Notes under the pieces: model-generated
Told to the model about the DNA's origin: nothing
Database searches by the model: none
Seen by the model: the letters and a program-made list of their open reading frames with translations, nothing else
Part shown: one piece after another, positions 1 through 8,589 of the stretch
Numbering within the stretch: the first letter of the stretch is position 1
How the letters are laid out: the number at the start of each line of letters is the position of its first letter
Assembly (NCBI RefSeq): GCF_907177275.1
Contig: NZ_CAJSLV010000070.1
Coordinates: forward strand, 1-46,537
Direction of reading: 5' to 3'
DNA: 46,537 nucleotides
Source: Actinacidiphila cocklensis
GTDB lineage: Bacteria; Actinomycetota; Actinomycetes; Streptomycetales; Streptomycetaceae
Translations under genes and position numbers: made by a program

Positions 1-967
1 CCGCGGCACCGGTCACGCCCGCCGGGCCGTGCAGCAGCCGCGGCCTGGCCCGCGACCCGTGCCGCGCACCGCTCCGCCGTGGGGGGCGTGGGTGCGCAGC
101 GGTGCGCGGGCTTTGGGTGGGGGGTCCGGGGGCGGCGGGTGCGGCATGGGCGAACGCGGCCGGGGCCTGCGCGGCGAACGGGCCGCCGAGGCCGACCGGC
201 ACCGGCAGCAGCGGCAGCCCGCTGAGCAGCCGGTCCATCGGCAGCAGCGCACCGCCGCGCCGGGTGCAGTCGGCGCAGCCGCGGATGTGCCGGGCGAAGC
301 GCTTGCGCCACAGCGGGCTCGGCACCCCGTCCCAGCCGCCGGTCAGATGGCGCAGCCCGTCGCACCCGGCGCCGCCGCCGAGCGCGCGGACCACCGCCCG
401 CGAGGTCTCCAGCTGCTCCTTCATCCGCTGCACCTTGACCGCCGCGTGCTGCCGGGTCAGGCCCAGCGCGTCGGCCAGCTCCGAGCGGCCGAGGTCGCCG
501 GTCTCCTCCAGCCACCACAGCGCCAGCAGCGTACGGTCGTCGCCGTCCAGCCAGCGGGTGGCCTCGGCGATGTCGCGGCGCTGGTCGGTCAGGCCGAGCC
601 GCAGGATGGTGACGGCGGCGAAGTCGGAGGCGGGGTCGGGTATCAGCTCGGCCGCGTCCAGGGCGGTCTGGTGGTGCCAGGACGCCTTGCGGGCCTGCTC
701 GCGGTCGCGGACCTGGCGTACCGCGATGGCGACCAGCCAGGACCTGAACGCCGCCGGGTCGCGCAGGTCGGCCAGCCCCCGCACCACCCGCAGCAGGGTC
801 TCCTGCACCACGTCGTCCACGTCGTCGTGGCCGTCCAGCGCCCGGCCCACGATGTTGTAGACCAGCGGCAGGCACTGCGCGACCAGCTGGTCGAGCGCCC
901 GCTGATCGCCCGCACGCGCGGCGGTCACCAGCGCGGGGTCGGGTCCGACACGGTCGCCTGCGCGCAT
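1..967 (-). CDS. ECF-type RNA polymerase sigma factor with C-terminal HxxxCxxC motif (3' end outside window)
   Basis: About 322 codons are visible from an ATG at 967, and the frame is still open at the window edge. The first ~180 residues have sigma-70 region 2 features (AGDQRALDQLV, DVDDVVQETLLRVVRG) and a region 4 helix-turn-helix (GRSELADALGLTRQHAAVKV). Near residues 227-234 there is HIRGCADC, an HxxxCxxC motif like that of zinc-binding anti-sigma domains, followed by an Ala/Pro/Arg-rich tail. Sigma factors with such a fused C-terminal segment are known in actinomycetes and are thought to be self-regulated. It lies 119 bases downstream of the GH16 gene, beyond a probable terminator, so it is probably a separate unit. 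The sigma assignment is firm; the target promoters are unknown. Confidence 0.8.
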   Translation of the reverse strand, partial: MRAGDRVGPDPALVTAARAGDQRALDQLVAQCLPLVYNIVGRALDGHDDVDDVVQETLLRVVRGLADLRDPAAFRSWLVAIAVRQVRDREQARKASWHHQTALDAAELIPDPASDFAAVTILRLGLTDQRRDIAEATRWLDGDDRTLLALWWLEETGDLGRSELADALGLTRQHAAVKVQRMKEQLETSRAVVRALGGGAGCDGLRHLTGGWDGVPSPLWRKRFARHIRGCADCTRRGGALLPMDRLLSGLPLLPVPVGLGGPFAAQAPAAFAHAAPAAPGPPTQSPRTAAHPRPPRRSGARHGSRARPRLLHGPAGVTGAA

Positions 968-1013
968 GCTGCTCCACTCTCCGTCCGTCACTGCTCCTCG
1001 GACAGGAGACGGT

Positions 1014-1052
1014 GCCACGCCCGGCGGATAACGGAAACCCGCCGGACGTGGC
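1014..1052 (-). terminator. Inverted repeat downstream of the GH16 gene
   Basis: GCCACGCCCGGCGG at 1014-1027 pairs with CCGCCGGACGTGGC at 1039-1052 with one mismatch over 14 positions, leaving an 11-base loop. It lies just past the stop of the leftward GH16 gene and upstream of the sigma factor start. It fits a GC-rich hairpin terminator without a T-run, as is common in Streptomyces. Confidence 0.6.
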
Positions 1053-1085
1053 ATCCCGGTCCGCGGACGGGGCGCGGTGCCGGGA

Positions 1086-2567
1086 CTACGGGTTGGGCAC
1101 GGTGTCGGTGAAGGCGGTGCCCGCCGCCCGGTAGCCGGCGACCTTCGCGCTCACCTGTGCCGGGGTGAGGACCTGGTCCTTGACGAAGACGACGTAGTCG
1201 ACCTGCTCGTCGTACGACCGCGTGGTGTTGCTGGTCTGGCCCGCGAGGTCGATCAGCCAGTGGTTGAAGTCGATCCACTGCGGCGTCTCGGGCAGGTACG
1301 GCTCACCGTGGGTCGCCACGACCTGGCCGTCGATGTAGTACGTGATGCTGCTGTTGTCGATGGTGATCTGCAGGTCGTGCCAGCCGTCCAGGCTGCCGTA
1401 CTGCTGGCCGTGGGTGTTGACGGCGTTCCACGGGTCGGGGTTGTAGGTCTCCCACGACGTCTCGTACATGATGTTCTGGGTCTCGCCCCAGCCGCCGTTG
1501 GGCAGGTACTCGAAGTCCTGCTCGCTGTAGTTCGGGTCCATCGGCGCGTTGAGCGGGGTGAAGGTGAAGAAGGTCTGGTTGACGTGGTCGCCGTCGGGGC
1601 CGCCGGTCGGTGTGTCGTCGAAGCGGACCCGGGCGGCGTAGGTGCCGTTCTTGAACTTGCGTGCGCTGGTCTGGAGTTCGGTCTCCTTGGTGCCGGACGC
1701 GGTGCCGTCGGTGGTGAGCCGCAGGTTCATCACCTTGTTGGAGCCGTCGGCGACGAAGGTGACGTCGCCCGGCGACCAGGTCGCACCGGCCACACCGGGG
1801 CCGCCCTGCCCGGACTTCACCGTCCAGCCGTGCTGCTGGACGGCCGGGTCGGAGCTGGTGGTGTAGGAGAAGTCGTCGAAGAGCGAGGGGGCGCTCGGGT
1901 CGCCGCTGCCGCCGGGCGAGGTCGGCGGGGTGGTCGGCGGAGTGGTGGGCGGCGTCGGGTCGTTGCCCGCGGGCGCGGTGCCGTAGACGACCGAGCCGGC
2001 GTCCTGCACGGTGAGCTTCGGCCAGTTCGCGTACGCGGTCTGGGCGCCGTTGAAGGAGTAGTCGTCGGACTGGGTGAGGGTCTGCCAGTCCGCCCGGTAG
2101 AAGCGCAGCTGCAGGTCGCCGGTGTTCTGCCCGGGTGCGAGCGAGCCGGCGCCCGCGGTGAAGCCGACCTCCAGGTAGCGGTCGGCGGTCGCGGTGGGGT
2201 TGGCCAGGGTGCCGAAGGTGCCGGTGACGTTGGCGCAGCCCTTGACCGCCCAGGAGCAGGCGAAGCGGTAGCTGACGCCGGCGCCGTCGGAGTGGAAGTA
2301 GTAGCGGACCGTGACCCGGCTGAGCGGCACGGTGGTCGACCCGGTGTTGGTGACTTCGAGCCAGGGCTCGACCTGGTCGGCGGTGGCACCGCTCGCGCTG
2401 GTGCGGTACTGCGCGGTCAGCGAGTCCTGCGCCGCCGCCGCGGGCAGCGCGGTGAGTGCGGCGCAGCCGAGGCCGGCCACTGCGCACACCGCCATCGCGG
2501 TGCGCATCCGGGCGGTGATCCGCGGCTTTCGGTCGCGCGAACTGCTTGGTGCTGTGTTTCCTGACAC
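1086..2567 (-). CDS. Secreted glycoside hydrolase with CBM3 and GH16-like catalytic domain
   Basis: The protein has 493 residues. An Arg-rich N-terminus, a hydrophobic stretch and an AAAA cleavage region indicate a signal peptide, so it should be secreted. Residues ~50-200 resemble a family 3 carbohydrate-binding module (NTGSTTVPLSRVTVRYYF, LAPGQNTGDLQLRF). A Pro/Thr linker follows, then a beta-jelly-roll domain with EQDFE, matching the GH16 ExDxE catalytic motif. The GTG at 2567 is chosen for the AAAGGGA box upstream. It starts 33 bases after the GH20 stop, so it is probably the last gene of the sugar-uptake operon. Family-level assignment is good; the polysaccharide is not determined, and the CBM suggests binding to crystalline cellulose or chitin. 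Confidence 0.82.
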   Translation of the reverse strand: MSGNTAPSSSRDRKPRITARMRTAMAVCAVAGLGCAALTALPAAAAQDSLTAQYRTSASGATADQVEPWLEVTNTGSTTVPLSRVTVRYYFHSDGAGVSYRFACSWAVKGCANVTGTFGTLANPTATADRYLEVGFTAGAGSLAPGQNTGDLQLRFYRADWQTLTQSDDYSFNGAQTAYANWPKLTVQDAGSVVYGTAPAGNDPTPPTTPPTTPPTSPGGSGDPSAPSLFDDFSYTTSSDPAVQQHGWTVKSGQGGPGVAGATWSPGDVTFVADGSNKVMNLRLTTDGTASGTKETELQTSARKFKNGTYAARVRFDDTPTGGPDGDHVNQTFFTFTPLNAPMDPNYSEQDFEYLPNGGWGETQNIMYETSWETYNPDPWNAVNTHGQQYGSLDGWHDLQITIDNSSITYYIDGQVVATHGEPYLPETPQWIDFNHWLIDLAGQTSNTTRSYDEQVDYVVFVKDQVLTPAQVSAKVAGYRAAGTAFTDTVPNP

Positions 2568-2600
2568 GGGTGATCCCTTTCCAGTGGGGTGGTGGCTGGG

Positions 2601-4103
2601 TCAGTGCAGGGTGGGCGTGGGAGCGGCGGGACCGCGGCGCGGGATGCGCAGCGCGTCGAGGCGGGCCTCGTGCAGCCGCAGGGCGGGGCGGAAGTCGGTG
2701 GCCCAGTCGCTCGCCGGGTTCCAGGCCCGGTCGGCGAGCGCGGCCAGCCGCGGGAAGGTGAGGTATTCGGCGTGCGCGGCGGTGCTGACGTACTCCGTCC
2801 ACAGCTGCGCCTGGGTGCCGAGCACCCGGGCGGCGGCGGCCGGTTCCCAGTCGGCGGGCGCCGGTTCGTTGTCGTGGACCGCGCGCAGGTCCACCACTCC
2901 GCCGGACTGGCCGGGCGGCTCCGCCGGGTCGTCGGACTGCGGGTAGTCCAGGTACGTGGAGCGGTAGGGGGCCATCACCACGTCGTGGCCGCGCCGGGCG
3001 GCGGCGAGGCCGTGGGCGGCGTCGCGCCAGGGCATCACGGTGAAGTCGGCGGGCAGCGCCCCCGAGTCCTCCGCCCAGCACACCGGGCGCCGCCCCTGCG
3101 CCAGCAGGAAGTCGCCGATCTGCCCGAGGAACCAGCCGTGCAGCTCCTTGGGCGACCCCAGGCCCACCGACGCGGCCCGCTGCTGCGCGGCCGCACTGGT
3201 CTCCCACTCGGTGACCGGGCACTCGTCGCCGCCGACGTGCACGTACGGAGAGGGGAAGACGTCCAGCACCTCGCCGAGCACGGTCCTGCAGAAGTCCAGC
3301 ACCTCGTCGTGGACGCCGAGCACGGTGTCGCACACACCCCACTCGGTCCACACCTCCAGGGCACGCGCCGGGTTGTTGCCGAGGTGCGGGTACGCCGCCA
3401 GGGCCGCGCGCGCATGTCCCGGCATCTCGATCTCGGGGACGACGGTGACCCCGCGCTCGGCGGCGTAGGCGACCAGGCCGCGCAGTTCCGCGGCGGTGTA
3501 CGCGCCCGAGTGCGGCAGCGCGCCGCCGCGCACCCCGCCGATCTCGGTCAGCCGGGGGTAGGCGTCGACCGGCATCCGCCAGCCCTGGTCGTCGGTCAGG
3601 TGCAGGTGCAGCACGTTGAGCTTGTGGAAGGCCAGCAGGTCGGTGAACCGCTTGAGGAAGGACACCGGCTGGAAGTGCCGGGCCACATCCAGCATCGCGC
3701 CCCGCCAGCCGAACCGCGGCACGTCGGTGATCTGCACCCCCGGTATCTGCCACGGCACATCGGCCACCGGATGCGCCGACAGGGCCTGCGGGGGCAGCAG
3801 TTGGCGGATGGTCTGCACGCCCCGCAGCAGCCCCGCCGGGCGGGCCGCGCGCAGCAGCACCGCGTCGGGGCCGACGGTCAGGCCGTATCCCTCCTCGCCG
3901 AGCCCGCCGAGCATCGGGTCGACCATCATCACGACCGTGCCGGTGGAGGACGGCCGCAGCGGCAGCCCGGTGGCGGGGGCGAGCAGCGTGCGCAGCAGCC
4001 GGGCCGCGCCGAGCGCGTCGCCCGACGCCCGGACGGTGGTGGACTCGTCGAAGGTGAAGTGGCCGGGGATACGGGCGATATGGGTGGGGTGCGGAATGAT
4101 CAC
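2601..4103 (-). CDS. Beta-N-acetylhexosaminidase, GH20 (DasD-like)
   Basis: The protein has 500 residues and no clear signal peptide. It has an N-terminal GH20b-like domain, then a TIM barrel with FHKLNVLHLHLTDDQGWR, EIEMPGHARA and the catalytic pair in YVHVGGDECP, where the Asp orients the substrate acetamido group and the Glu is the acid. GH20 enzymes remove terminal GlcNAc or GalNAc from chito-oligosaccharides. The lack of an export signal and the position after two sugar permeases suggest it hydrolyses imported oligomers inside the cell. In Streptomyces, dasD encodes a GH20 next to dasABC, so this matches in gene order. The start is GTG. It could be a paralogue of the true DasD. Confidence 0.9.
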   Translation of the reverse strand: MIIPHPTHIARIPGHFTFDESTTVRASGDALGAARLLRTLLAPATGLPLRPSSTGTVVMMVDPMLGGLGEEGYGLTVGPDAVLLRAARPAGLLRGVQTIRQLLPPQALSAHPVADVPWQIPGVQITDVPRFGWRGAMLDVARHFQPVSFLKRFTDLLAFHKLNVLHLHLTDDQGWRMPVDAYPRLTEIGGVRGGALPHSGAYTAAELRGLVAYAAERGVTVVPEIEMPGHARAALAAYPHLGNNPARALEVWTEWGVCDTVLGVHDEVLDFCRTVLGEVLDVFPSPYVHVGGDECPVTEWETSAAAQQRAASVGLGSPKELHGWFLGQIGDFLLAQGRRPVCWAEDSGALPADFTVMPWRDAAHGLAAARRGHDVVMAPYRSTYLDYPQSDDPAEPPGQSGGVVDLRAVHDNEPAPADWEPAAAARVLGTQAQLWTEYVSTAAHAEYLTFPRLAALADRAWNPASDWATDFRPALRLHEARLDALRIPRRGPAAPTPTLH

Positions 4104-4220
4104 AGCGGTGGCTCTCCAGGTCTCCCTGGCCCCCGGCGGGGGGCGGGAATGGGGCGGCGCGGGGCAGCACGGGGCGCGCGCTCGGCAGGAGCGCGGATCG
4201 GCGGTGGGTGTTCTGTGCGG

Positions 4221-5096
4221 TCAGCCCTTGACGGCGCCCGCGGTCATTCCGGACGTGACACGGTTCTGCAGCACCAGGAAGACCACCAGCACCGGCAGCA
4301 TGAACAGCGACGAGGCGGCCATCGTGGCGCCCCAGTCGGTGCCGAAGACGTTGCTGAAGGACGACAGCCAGACCGGCAGGGTGCGGGCGTCCTGGTTCTT
4401 GATGATCAGCGTGTTGGCGAAGGCGAACTCGTTCCACGCGGTGATGAACCCGAACAGCGAGGTGGACAGCAGCCCCGGTGCCAGCAGCGGGAAGGTGACC
4501 CGGCGGAAGGCCTGCGCCCGGGTGCAGCCGTCGACCTGCGCCGCCTCCTCAAGCTCCACCGGGATCGCGGCCAGGAAGCCGCGCAGCGTCACGATGGTGA
4601 AGGGCAGGGTGGTCATGAAGTAGACCAGCGTCAGCATCGACAGCTTGTCCAGCATGTCGGTGTCGCGCGCGATGACGTACATCGGGATCAGCAGCGCCTC
4701 CCAGGGCGCCATCTGCGCGATGAAGACCATCAGGATGAACGCGCGCCGGCCGTGCCATCGCATCCGTCCGACGGCGAACGCCGCGAGCAGCGCCACCACC
4801 AGCGACATCAGGACCGCGCTCAGCGTCACCGTCAGGCTGTTGCGCCAGAAGGTGCCGAAGCCGGGGGAGTGCACGGCGGTGCCGAAATGCGCCATGGTCG
4901 GGTGCAGCGGAAGGAACGACGGGGTGTCCGACTGGATGTCCGCGGCCGGCTTGAAGGCCGTCACCACCATCCAGTAGACGGGGAAGACCGACACCGCCAG
5001 GGTGAACAGCGCGGCCAGGTTCAGCGGCAGCCGGCCCCACCGCAGCCGGCGCCGCGGCACCGCGTATGGCGCCTTACCAGTGGTCAGAGCGGTCAC
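4221..5096 (-). CDS. Carbohydrate ABC transporter permease, MalG type (DasC-like)
   Basis: The protein has 291 residues and about six membrane segments. The permease EAA loop is present (VELEEAAQVDGCTRAQAFRRVTFPL in the family pattern; key residues E-A-A and G at about residues 190-205). The GTG start at 5096 overlaps the stop of the upstream permease by four bases (GTGA), so the two are translationally coupled. The open frame runs further upstream to 5837, but that part only shadows the other permease. It forms a heterodimeric import channel with the upstream permease. The ATPase is not encoded here; Streptomyces sugar importers of this type usually share MsiK encoded elsewhere. Confidence 0.88.
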   Translation of the reverse strand: MTALTTGKAPYAVPRRRLRWGRLPLNLAALFTLAVSVFPVYWMVVTAFKPAADIQSDTPSFLPLHPTMAHFGTAVHSPGFGTFWRNSLTVTLSAVLMSLVVALLAAFAVGRMRWHGRRAFILMVFIAQMAPWEALLIPMYVIARDTDMLDKLSMLTLVYFMTTLPFTIVTLRGFLAAIPVELEEAAQVDGCTRAQAFRRVTFPLLAPGLLSTSLFGFITAWNEFAFANTLIIKNQDARTLPVWLSSFSNVFGTDWGATMAASSLFMLPVLVVFLVLQNRVTSGMTAGAVKG

Positions 5097-6058
5097 AGCG
5101 TGCCCTCCTGGCGGAACATCCGCCGCAGGTTGAACACCAGCGCGGCGAGCAGGATCAGTACGGTCAGGGTGGAGACGGCCGCGCCGAGGTCGTACTTGTG
5201 CAGCGACTGGGCGATCTGGAAGGCGTAGATCGGCAGCGTCGTCGTGGCGCCGTTCGGGCCGCCCTCGCTGATCACCCAGATCTGGGTGAACGCCTTGAAG
5301 CACCAGATCACTTCGAGCGAGGTGATCAGCGCGAACAGCGGGCGCAGCATCGGGAAGGTGACCAGCCGGAAGGACTGCCAGGCGCCGGCGCCGTCGATCC
5401 TGGCCGCCTCGTACAGCTCGACCGGGATGGTGGTGAGGCCGCCGTAGAGGGTCAGCGCGGCGAACGGCACCGACTGCCACACCACCAGCAGGACCAGGAT
5501 GGCGAAGGTGGAGCCGCCGTGAGCGAACCACGAGAAGTCGCGGTAGGAGTCGAAGCCCAGCTTGACCAGTAGCCAGTTGACCACCCCGAAACGGGACTGG
5601 AACAGCCACTGGAAGATCGTGGTGGCGGCGATGACCGGGGTCGCCCAGGTCAGCACCAGCCCGCTCATCACCGCCAACCGCATCCGCCGGCCGAGTTTCA
5701 CCAGCATCAGCGCGACCAGGGTGCCGAGCACCATGATCAGCACGACGTTGATCCCGGTCCACCACAGGGTGCGCCGCACCACCGTCCAGAACTCCGGATC
5801 GTCCAGCACCGTGCGGTAGTTGGCGAACCCCACCCACGTCGCCCCGCCCCGGATCAGCTCACCGAGCCCGAAGTGCTGGAAGGACATCACGGTGTTTCTG
5901 ACCAGTGGATAGACCAGCAGGAACGCGGCACCGAGCACGGTGGGCGCGACCAGCAGGTACGGCCAGACCGCGCCGAGGCGGCGCCGTCGCGGCCGTGACA
6001 CGGCCGGCGGCGGCTCCACGACGGCCGGCCGCGGGGCGGCGGAACGGGCGGTGAGCAC
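5093..6058 (-). CDS. Sugar ABC transporter permease, MalF type (DasB-like)
   Basis: The protein has 321 residues with an Arg/Pro-rich cytoplasmic N-terminus and about six membrane segments. The EAA loop is seen as VELYEAARIDGAGAWQSFR. The GTG start at 6058 has a GGAGGGAA ribosome-binding site. It lies 47 bases downstream of the binding-protein gene and overlaps the next permease by four bases. It should form the import channel with that partner. The family is clear; the substrate (probably N-acetylglucosamine oligomers) is inferred from the neighbouring GH20 and the das-like order. Confidence 0.88.
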   Translation of the reverse strand: MLTARSAAPRPAVVEPPPAVSRPRRRRLGAVWPYLLVAPTVLGAAFLLVYPLVRNTVMSFQHFGLGELIRGGATWVGFANYRTVLDDPEFWTVVRRTLWWTGINVVLIMVLGTLVALMLVKLGRRMRLAVMSGLVLTWATPVIAATTIFQWLFQSRFGVVNWLLVKLGFDSYRDFSWFAHGGSTFAILVLLVVWQSVPFAALTLYGGLTTIPVELYEAARIDGAGAWQSFRLVTFPMLRPLFALITSLEVIWCFKAFTQIWVISEGGPNGATTTLPIYAFQIAQSLHKYDLGAAVSTLTVLILLAALVFNLRRMFRQEGTL

Positions 6059-6105
6059 GGATTCCCTCCGGGGTGGGGTGGTGGTGGGTGACGGGACCGG
6101 GCGGG

Positions 6106-7392
6106 TCAGGAAGCGGTGTTGAGGGCCTTGGTGATCGCCTCGGAGGCGGTCTTGCCCGCCGCGTCGGGGTCGGCGCCGGTCAGCACCTGCGTCATGTACT
6201 GCTTGATCGGGTTGTTCGCCTCGACCGCAGCCCAGTTCGGGGAGTTGGGGGTCGCGTGGCCGTTCGCCGCGCCCGCCGCCATCACCGAGGCACCCGGGTT
6301 GCCGTCGAGCACCGAGGCGAGCGAGGTGCGGTTGGGCACGTAGCTCATCTCCTTGGCCATGTCGGTCTGGAAGGCCGTGCCGGCCAGCGCCTTGACCACC
6401 TCGTAGGCGAGCGCCTGGTGCTGCGAGGCCTCGGGGATCACCAGGTCGGAGCCGCCGGTGAAGACCGCGCCCGGCTTGTCGGCGGTCTTGCCGGGGATCG
6501 GGAAGAAGCCGATCTTGTCCTTCATCGCCGGGTTGGACTTGGTGATGATCGAGGCGCCGCCCGGCACCGAGATGATCTGCGCGGTCTTGCCCTTGGCGAA
6601 GACGTCCGCCTGCAGCGGCTTGGCCTCGTCGGAGTCCTTAGGCCCCTTCCCGAGGGCCTGCAGTTGCCGGTAGAAGGCCATCCCCGCCTTGGCCTGCGGG
6701 GTGTCCAGGGTGCCCTTCCACTGGTCGCCGTCCTTGACCGCGAGGTCGCCGCCCTCGTCCCAGACGAAGCCGGCCAGCGCGTACCAGGTCTGGCCCGGCA
6801 GGTAGATCCCCTCGTTGCCACCGGAGTTGAGCTTGGTGGTGTCCTGGATCCACTCGTCGCGGGTCTTGGGCGGCGTGGTGATGCCCGCCTTCGCGAAGAG
6901 GTCCTTGTTGTAGATCACCACGCGGTTGGCGGCGTACCACGGGACGCCGTACTGCTTGCCGTCGATCTTCCCCGGGTCGGCGAGACCGGGGATCCAGTCG
7001 GAGCCCTGCAGGTCGGAGACCTTGTCCGTGAGGTCCTTCACGCCGCCGCTGGCCGCGTACTGCGCGACCTGGGTGTTGCCGACCTCCATCACGTCCGGCG
7101 CGTCCTTGCTGGCCAGCGCGCTGGTGATCTTCTGGCCTATGCCGTCCCACGGCTGGATCTGGATGTCCAGGGTGGTTCCCTTGTGCGCGGCCTCGAAGCC
7201 GGTCTTGAAGCGGCTCAGCACTCCGTCGGACATGCTGTCCTGCATGATCCACACGGTCAGCTTCGCCGGGGCCGGGGTGCTGCCCGCGGAGTCCGAGGAG
7301 GAGTCGGAGGAGTCGGACGAGCCGCAGGCGGTGAGGCCGGCGACGGCCGCCAGGGCGAGCGCGGCGGCGGCGGGGAGGAGTCTGGATCTCAC
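6106..7392 (-). CDS. Lipoprotein sugar-binding protein of ABC importer (DasA-like)
   Basis: The protein has 428 residues from a GTG at 7392, which has a GAGGTGA box; the frame extends to 7500, but that part crosses the promoter region. The N-terminus is a lipoprotein signal with lipobox LTAC-GSS, then a Ser/Asp-rich linker. The rest is a family 1 solute-binding protein (LTVWIMQDSMSDGVL, APDVMEVGNTQVAQYA, GVPWYAANRVVIYNKDLF). It captures sugar outside the membrane for the two permeases downstream. The similarity of gene order to dasA-dasB-dasC-dasD, with a divergent GntR gene, suggests GlcNAc or chitobiose as ligand. It may be a paralogue of DasA itself. Confidence 0.9.
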   Translation of the reverse strand: MRSRLLPAAAALALAAVAGLTACGSSDSSDSSSDSAGSTPAPAKLTVWIMQDSMSDGVLSRFKTGFEAAHKGTTLDIQIQPWDGIGQKITSALASKDAPDVMEVGNTQVAQYAASGGVKDLTDKVSDLQGSDWIPGLADPGKIDGKQYGVPWYAANRVVIYNKDLFAKAGITTPPKTRDEWIQDTTKLNSGGNEGIYLPGQTWYALAGFVWDEGGDLAVKDGDQWKGTLDTPQAKAGMAFYRQLQALGKGPKDSDEAKPLQADVFAKGKTAQIISVPGGASIITKSNPAMKDKIGFFPIPGKTADKPGAVFTGGSDLVIPEASQHQALAYEVVKALAGTAFQTDMAKEMSYVPNRTSLASVLDGNPGASVMAAGAANGHATPNSPNWAAVEANNPIKQYMTQVLTGADPDAAGKTASEAITKALNTAS

Positions 7393-7426
7393 GGTGATGT
7401 CACCTCGGGAAGTGCGGGCGGAATTT

Positions 7427-7477
7427 ACCACTTGCCAACTGGTCTGGTGCTGCTCGCAGAAGGTGGCATAGACCACT
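7427..7477. promoter_or_regulatory. Operator cluster in the divergent sugar-operon/GntR promoter, including a dre-like site
   Basis: Three elements are visible. ACCACTTGCCAACTGGT at 7427-7443 is a 17-base palindrome with 7 of 8 arm pairs matching. ACTGGTCT at 7438-7445 and AGACCACT at 7470-7477 form a spaced inverted repeat with one mismatch. GGTGGCATAGACCACT at 7462-7477 matches 12 of 16 bases of the published DasR element ACTGGTCTAGACCACT. They lie 35-85 bases upstream of the binding-protein start. The likely binders are the divergent GntR protein and possibly the genomic DasR. Confidence 0.6.
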
Positions 7478-7621
7478 GGTGACGTCAAGGCCCTACGCAA
7501 TCATGGGATTCAGGTCGTATACCGTGGTGGACTGCGACGCCGTCGCCCGCAGTGGCTGGCGTGCTGGTCAACATCTGGATAACCTCAGCTGGACAACCCG
7601 CCGCAGGAAAGGACCCCCGCC

Positions 7622-8458
7622 ATGGTCAGCGAGCCGTCGCGCTCCGCGGTGAAACGCGAACGGGTCCGCGACTACCTCATGGAACTGGTCGAGTCCTGCG
7701 CCCCCGGCGACCCGATCCCCTCCGAGCGCACCCTCTGCGAGCAACTCGGCGTTTCCCGGCCCACGCTGCGCTCCGCGGTGGACGAACTGGTCACCACCGG
7801 GCTGCTGGTGCGCGAGCACGGGCGCGGCATGTTCGTCGCCCGCGCCAAGATCACCCAGGAACTCGCCCCGGGCCCCGACGCGTACCGGCTGCCGCAGGCG
7901 TCGGGCAGCTGGGCCAGCAAGGTGCTGGAGTTCACCACGGTCCAGGCCGGCGCCAGGGTCGGCCGCCGGCTGCACATCTCGCCGGCCGCGGAGATCACGT
8001 ACATCGCGCGGCTGCGGCTCGTCGACGACGAGCCGATGGCCATCGAGTACCTCCACGTGCCCGCGGCGCTCGTGCCGGGGCTGCGGCCCGAGGACATGGA
8101 GTCGGGCGACTTCTACGACTTCCTGCGGGAGCGGCACGGGGTCCGCGTGCGGGAGGCCGTGCAGTCCATCGAGCCGACCGTCACCAACGAGGAGGAGGCC
8201 CGGCTGATCGGGGTGCCCGTCCTGTCACCCGCGCTGCTCTTCGAGCGCCTGACGAAGGACTCCACCGGGCGGCCGGTGGAGTACGTCCACTCCGTCTACC
8301 GCGGTGACCGCTACCGCATCGTCTCCCGGCTGGCCCTGGGCGACACCGTCCCGGCCACCCCCCTCTCCGCGGCCCAGCACCACCCGGGCATCCCCCCGGG
8401 CGACCTGGCGTCCCGCCGCGAGGTTCTCACCACGGGGGACGTCCAGCCAGGATCTTGA
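7622..8458 (+). CDS. GntR family (HutC/UTRA) transcriptional regulator, DasR-like
   Basis: The protein has 278 residues. The N-terminal winged helix (IPSERTLCEQLGVSRPTLRSAVDEL, roughly residues 32-56) is followed by a UTRA effector domain (EPMAIEYLHVPAALVPGL, GRPVEYVHSVYRGDRYRIVSRL). UTRA regulators bind small sugars or phosphosugars; DasR binds GlcN-6-P and GlcNAc-6-P. It diverges from the sugar-uptake operon across 229 bases containing operator-like palindromes, so it probably represses that operon and itself. The ATG at 7622 has an AGGAAAGGA box. The last ~30 residues are a low-complexity tail, and the stop lies inside a 29-base tandem repeat, so the C-terminus may have been extended recently. 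Confidence 0.9.
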   Translation: MVSEPSRSAVKRERVRDYLMELVESCAPGDPIPSERTLCEQLGVSRPTLRSAVDELVTTGLLVREHGRGMFVARAKITQELAPGPDAYRLPQASGSWASKVLEFTTVQAGARVGRRLHISPAAEITYIARLRLVDDEPMAIEYLHVPAALVPGLRPEDMESGDFYDFLRERHGVRVREAVQSIEPTVTNEEEARLIGVPVLSPALLFERLTKDSTGRPVEYVHSVYRGDRYRIVSRLALGDTVPATPLSAAQHHPGIPPGDLASRREVLTTGDVQPGS

Positions 8459-8506
8459 CCCGGGCTGGGTCCTGCCCGGGATCTTGACCCGGGCGGGGTC
8501 CTGCCC
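8450..8506. repeat. Two-copy 29-base tandem repeat at the end of the GntR gene
   Basis: A 28-base unit beginning GGATCTTGACCCGGGC occurs at 8450-8477 and again at 8479-8506 with one mismatch. Each copy holds a small hairpin (GACCC...GGGTC). The first copy includes the stop codon of the GntR gene (8456-8458). The hairpins could serve as terminators. Confidence 0.75.
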
Positions 8507-8589
8507 GCACCACGGTGCCGGTGAGCGGGGGCGGAACTGCTCGCCCAGCCACTGTGCAGCGGAAGGTGCGAGCCCGCGGCAAGGGGCAA

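Noticed and set aside
1077..2564. Long + strand frame opposite the GH16 gene
   Set aside because: High-GC antisense shadow with Val/Gly/Arg-rich content, no motifs; the minus strand carries a clear CBM3-GH16 protein.
4221..5837. A 538-codon frame suggesting an extended permease
   Set aside because: The part upstream of 5096 is an out-of-frame shadow of the other permease; the GTGA overlap gives the real start.
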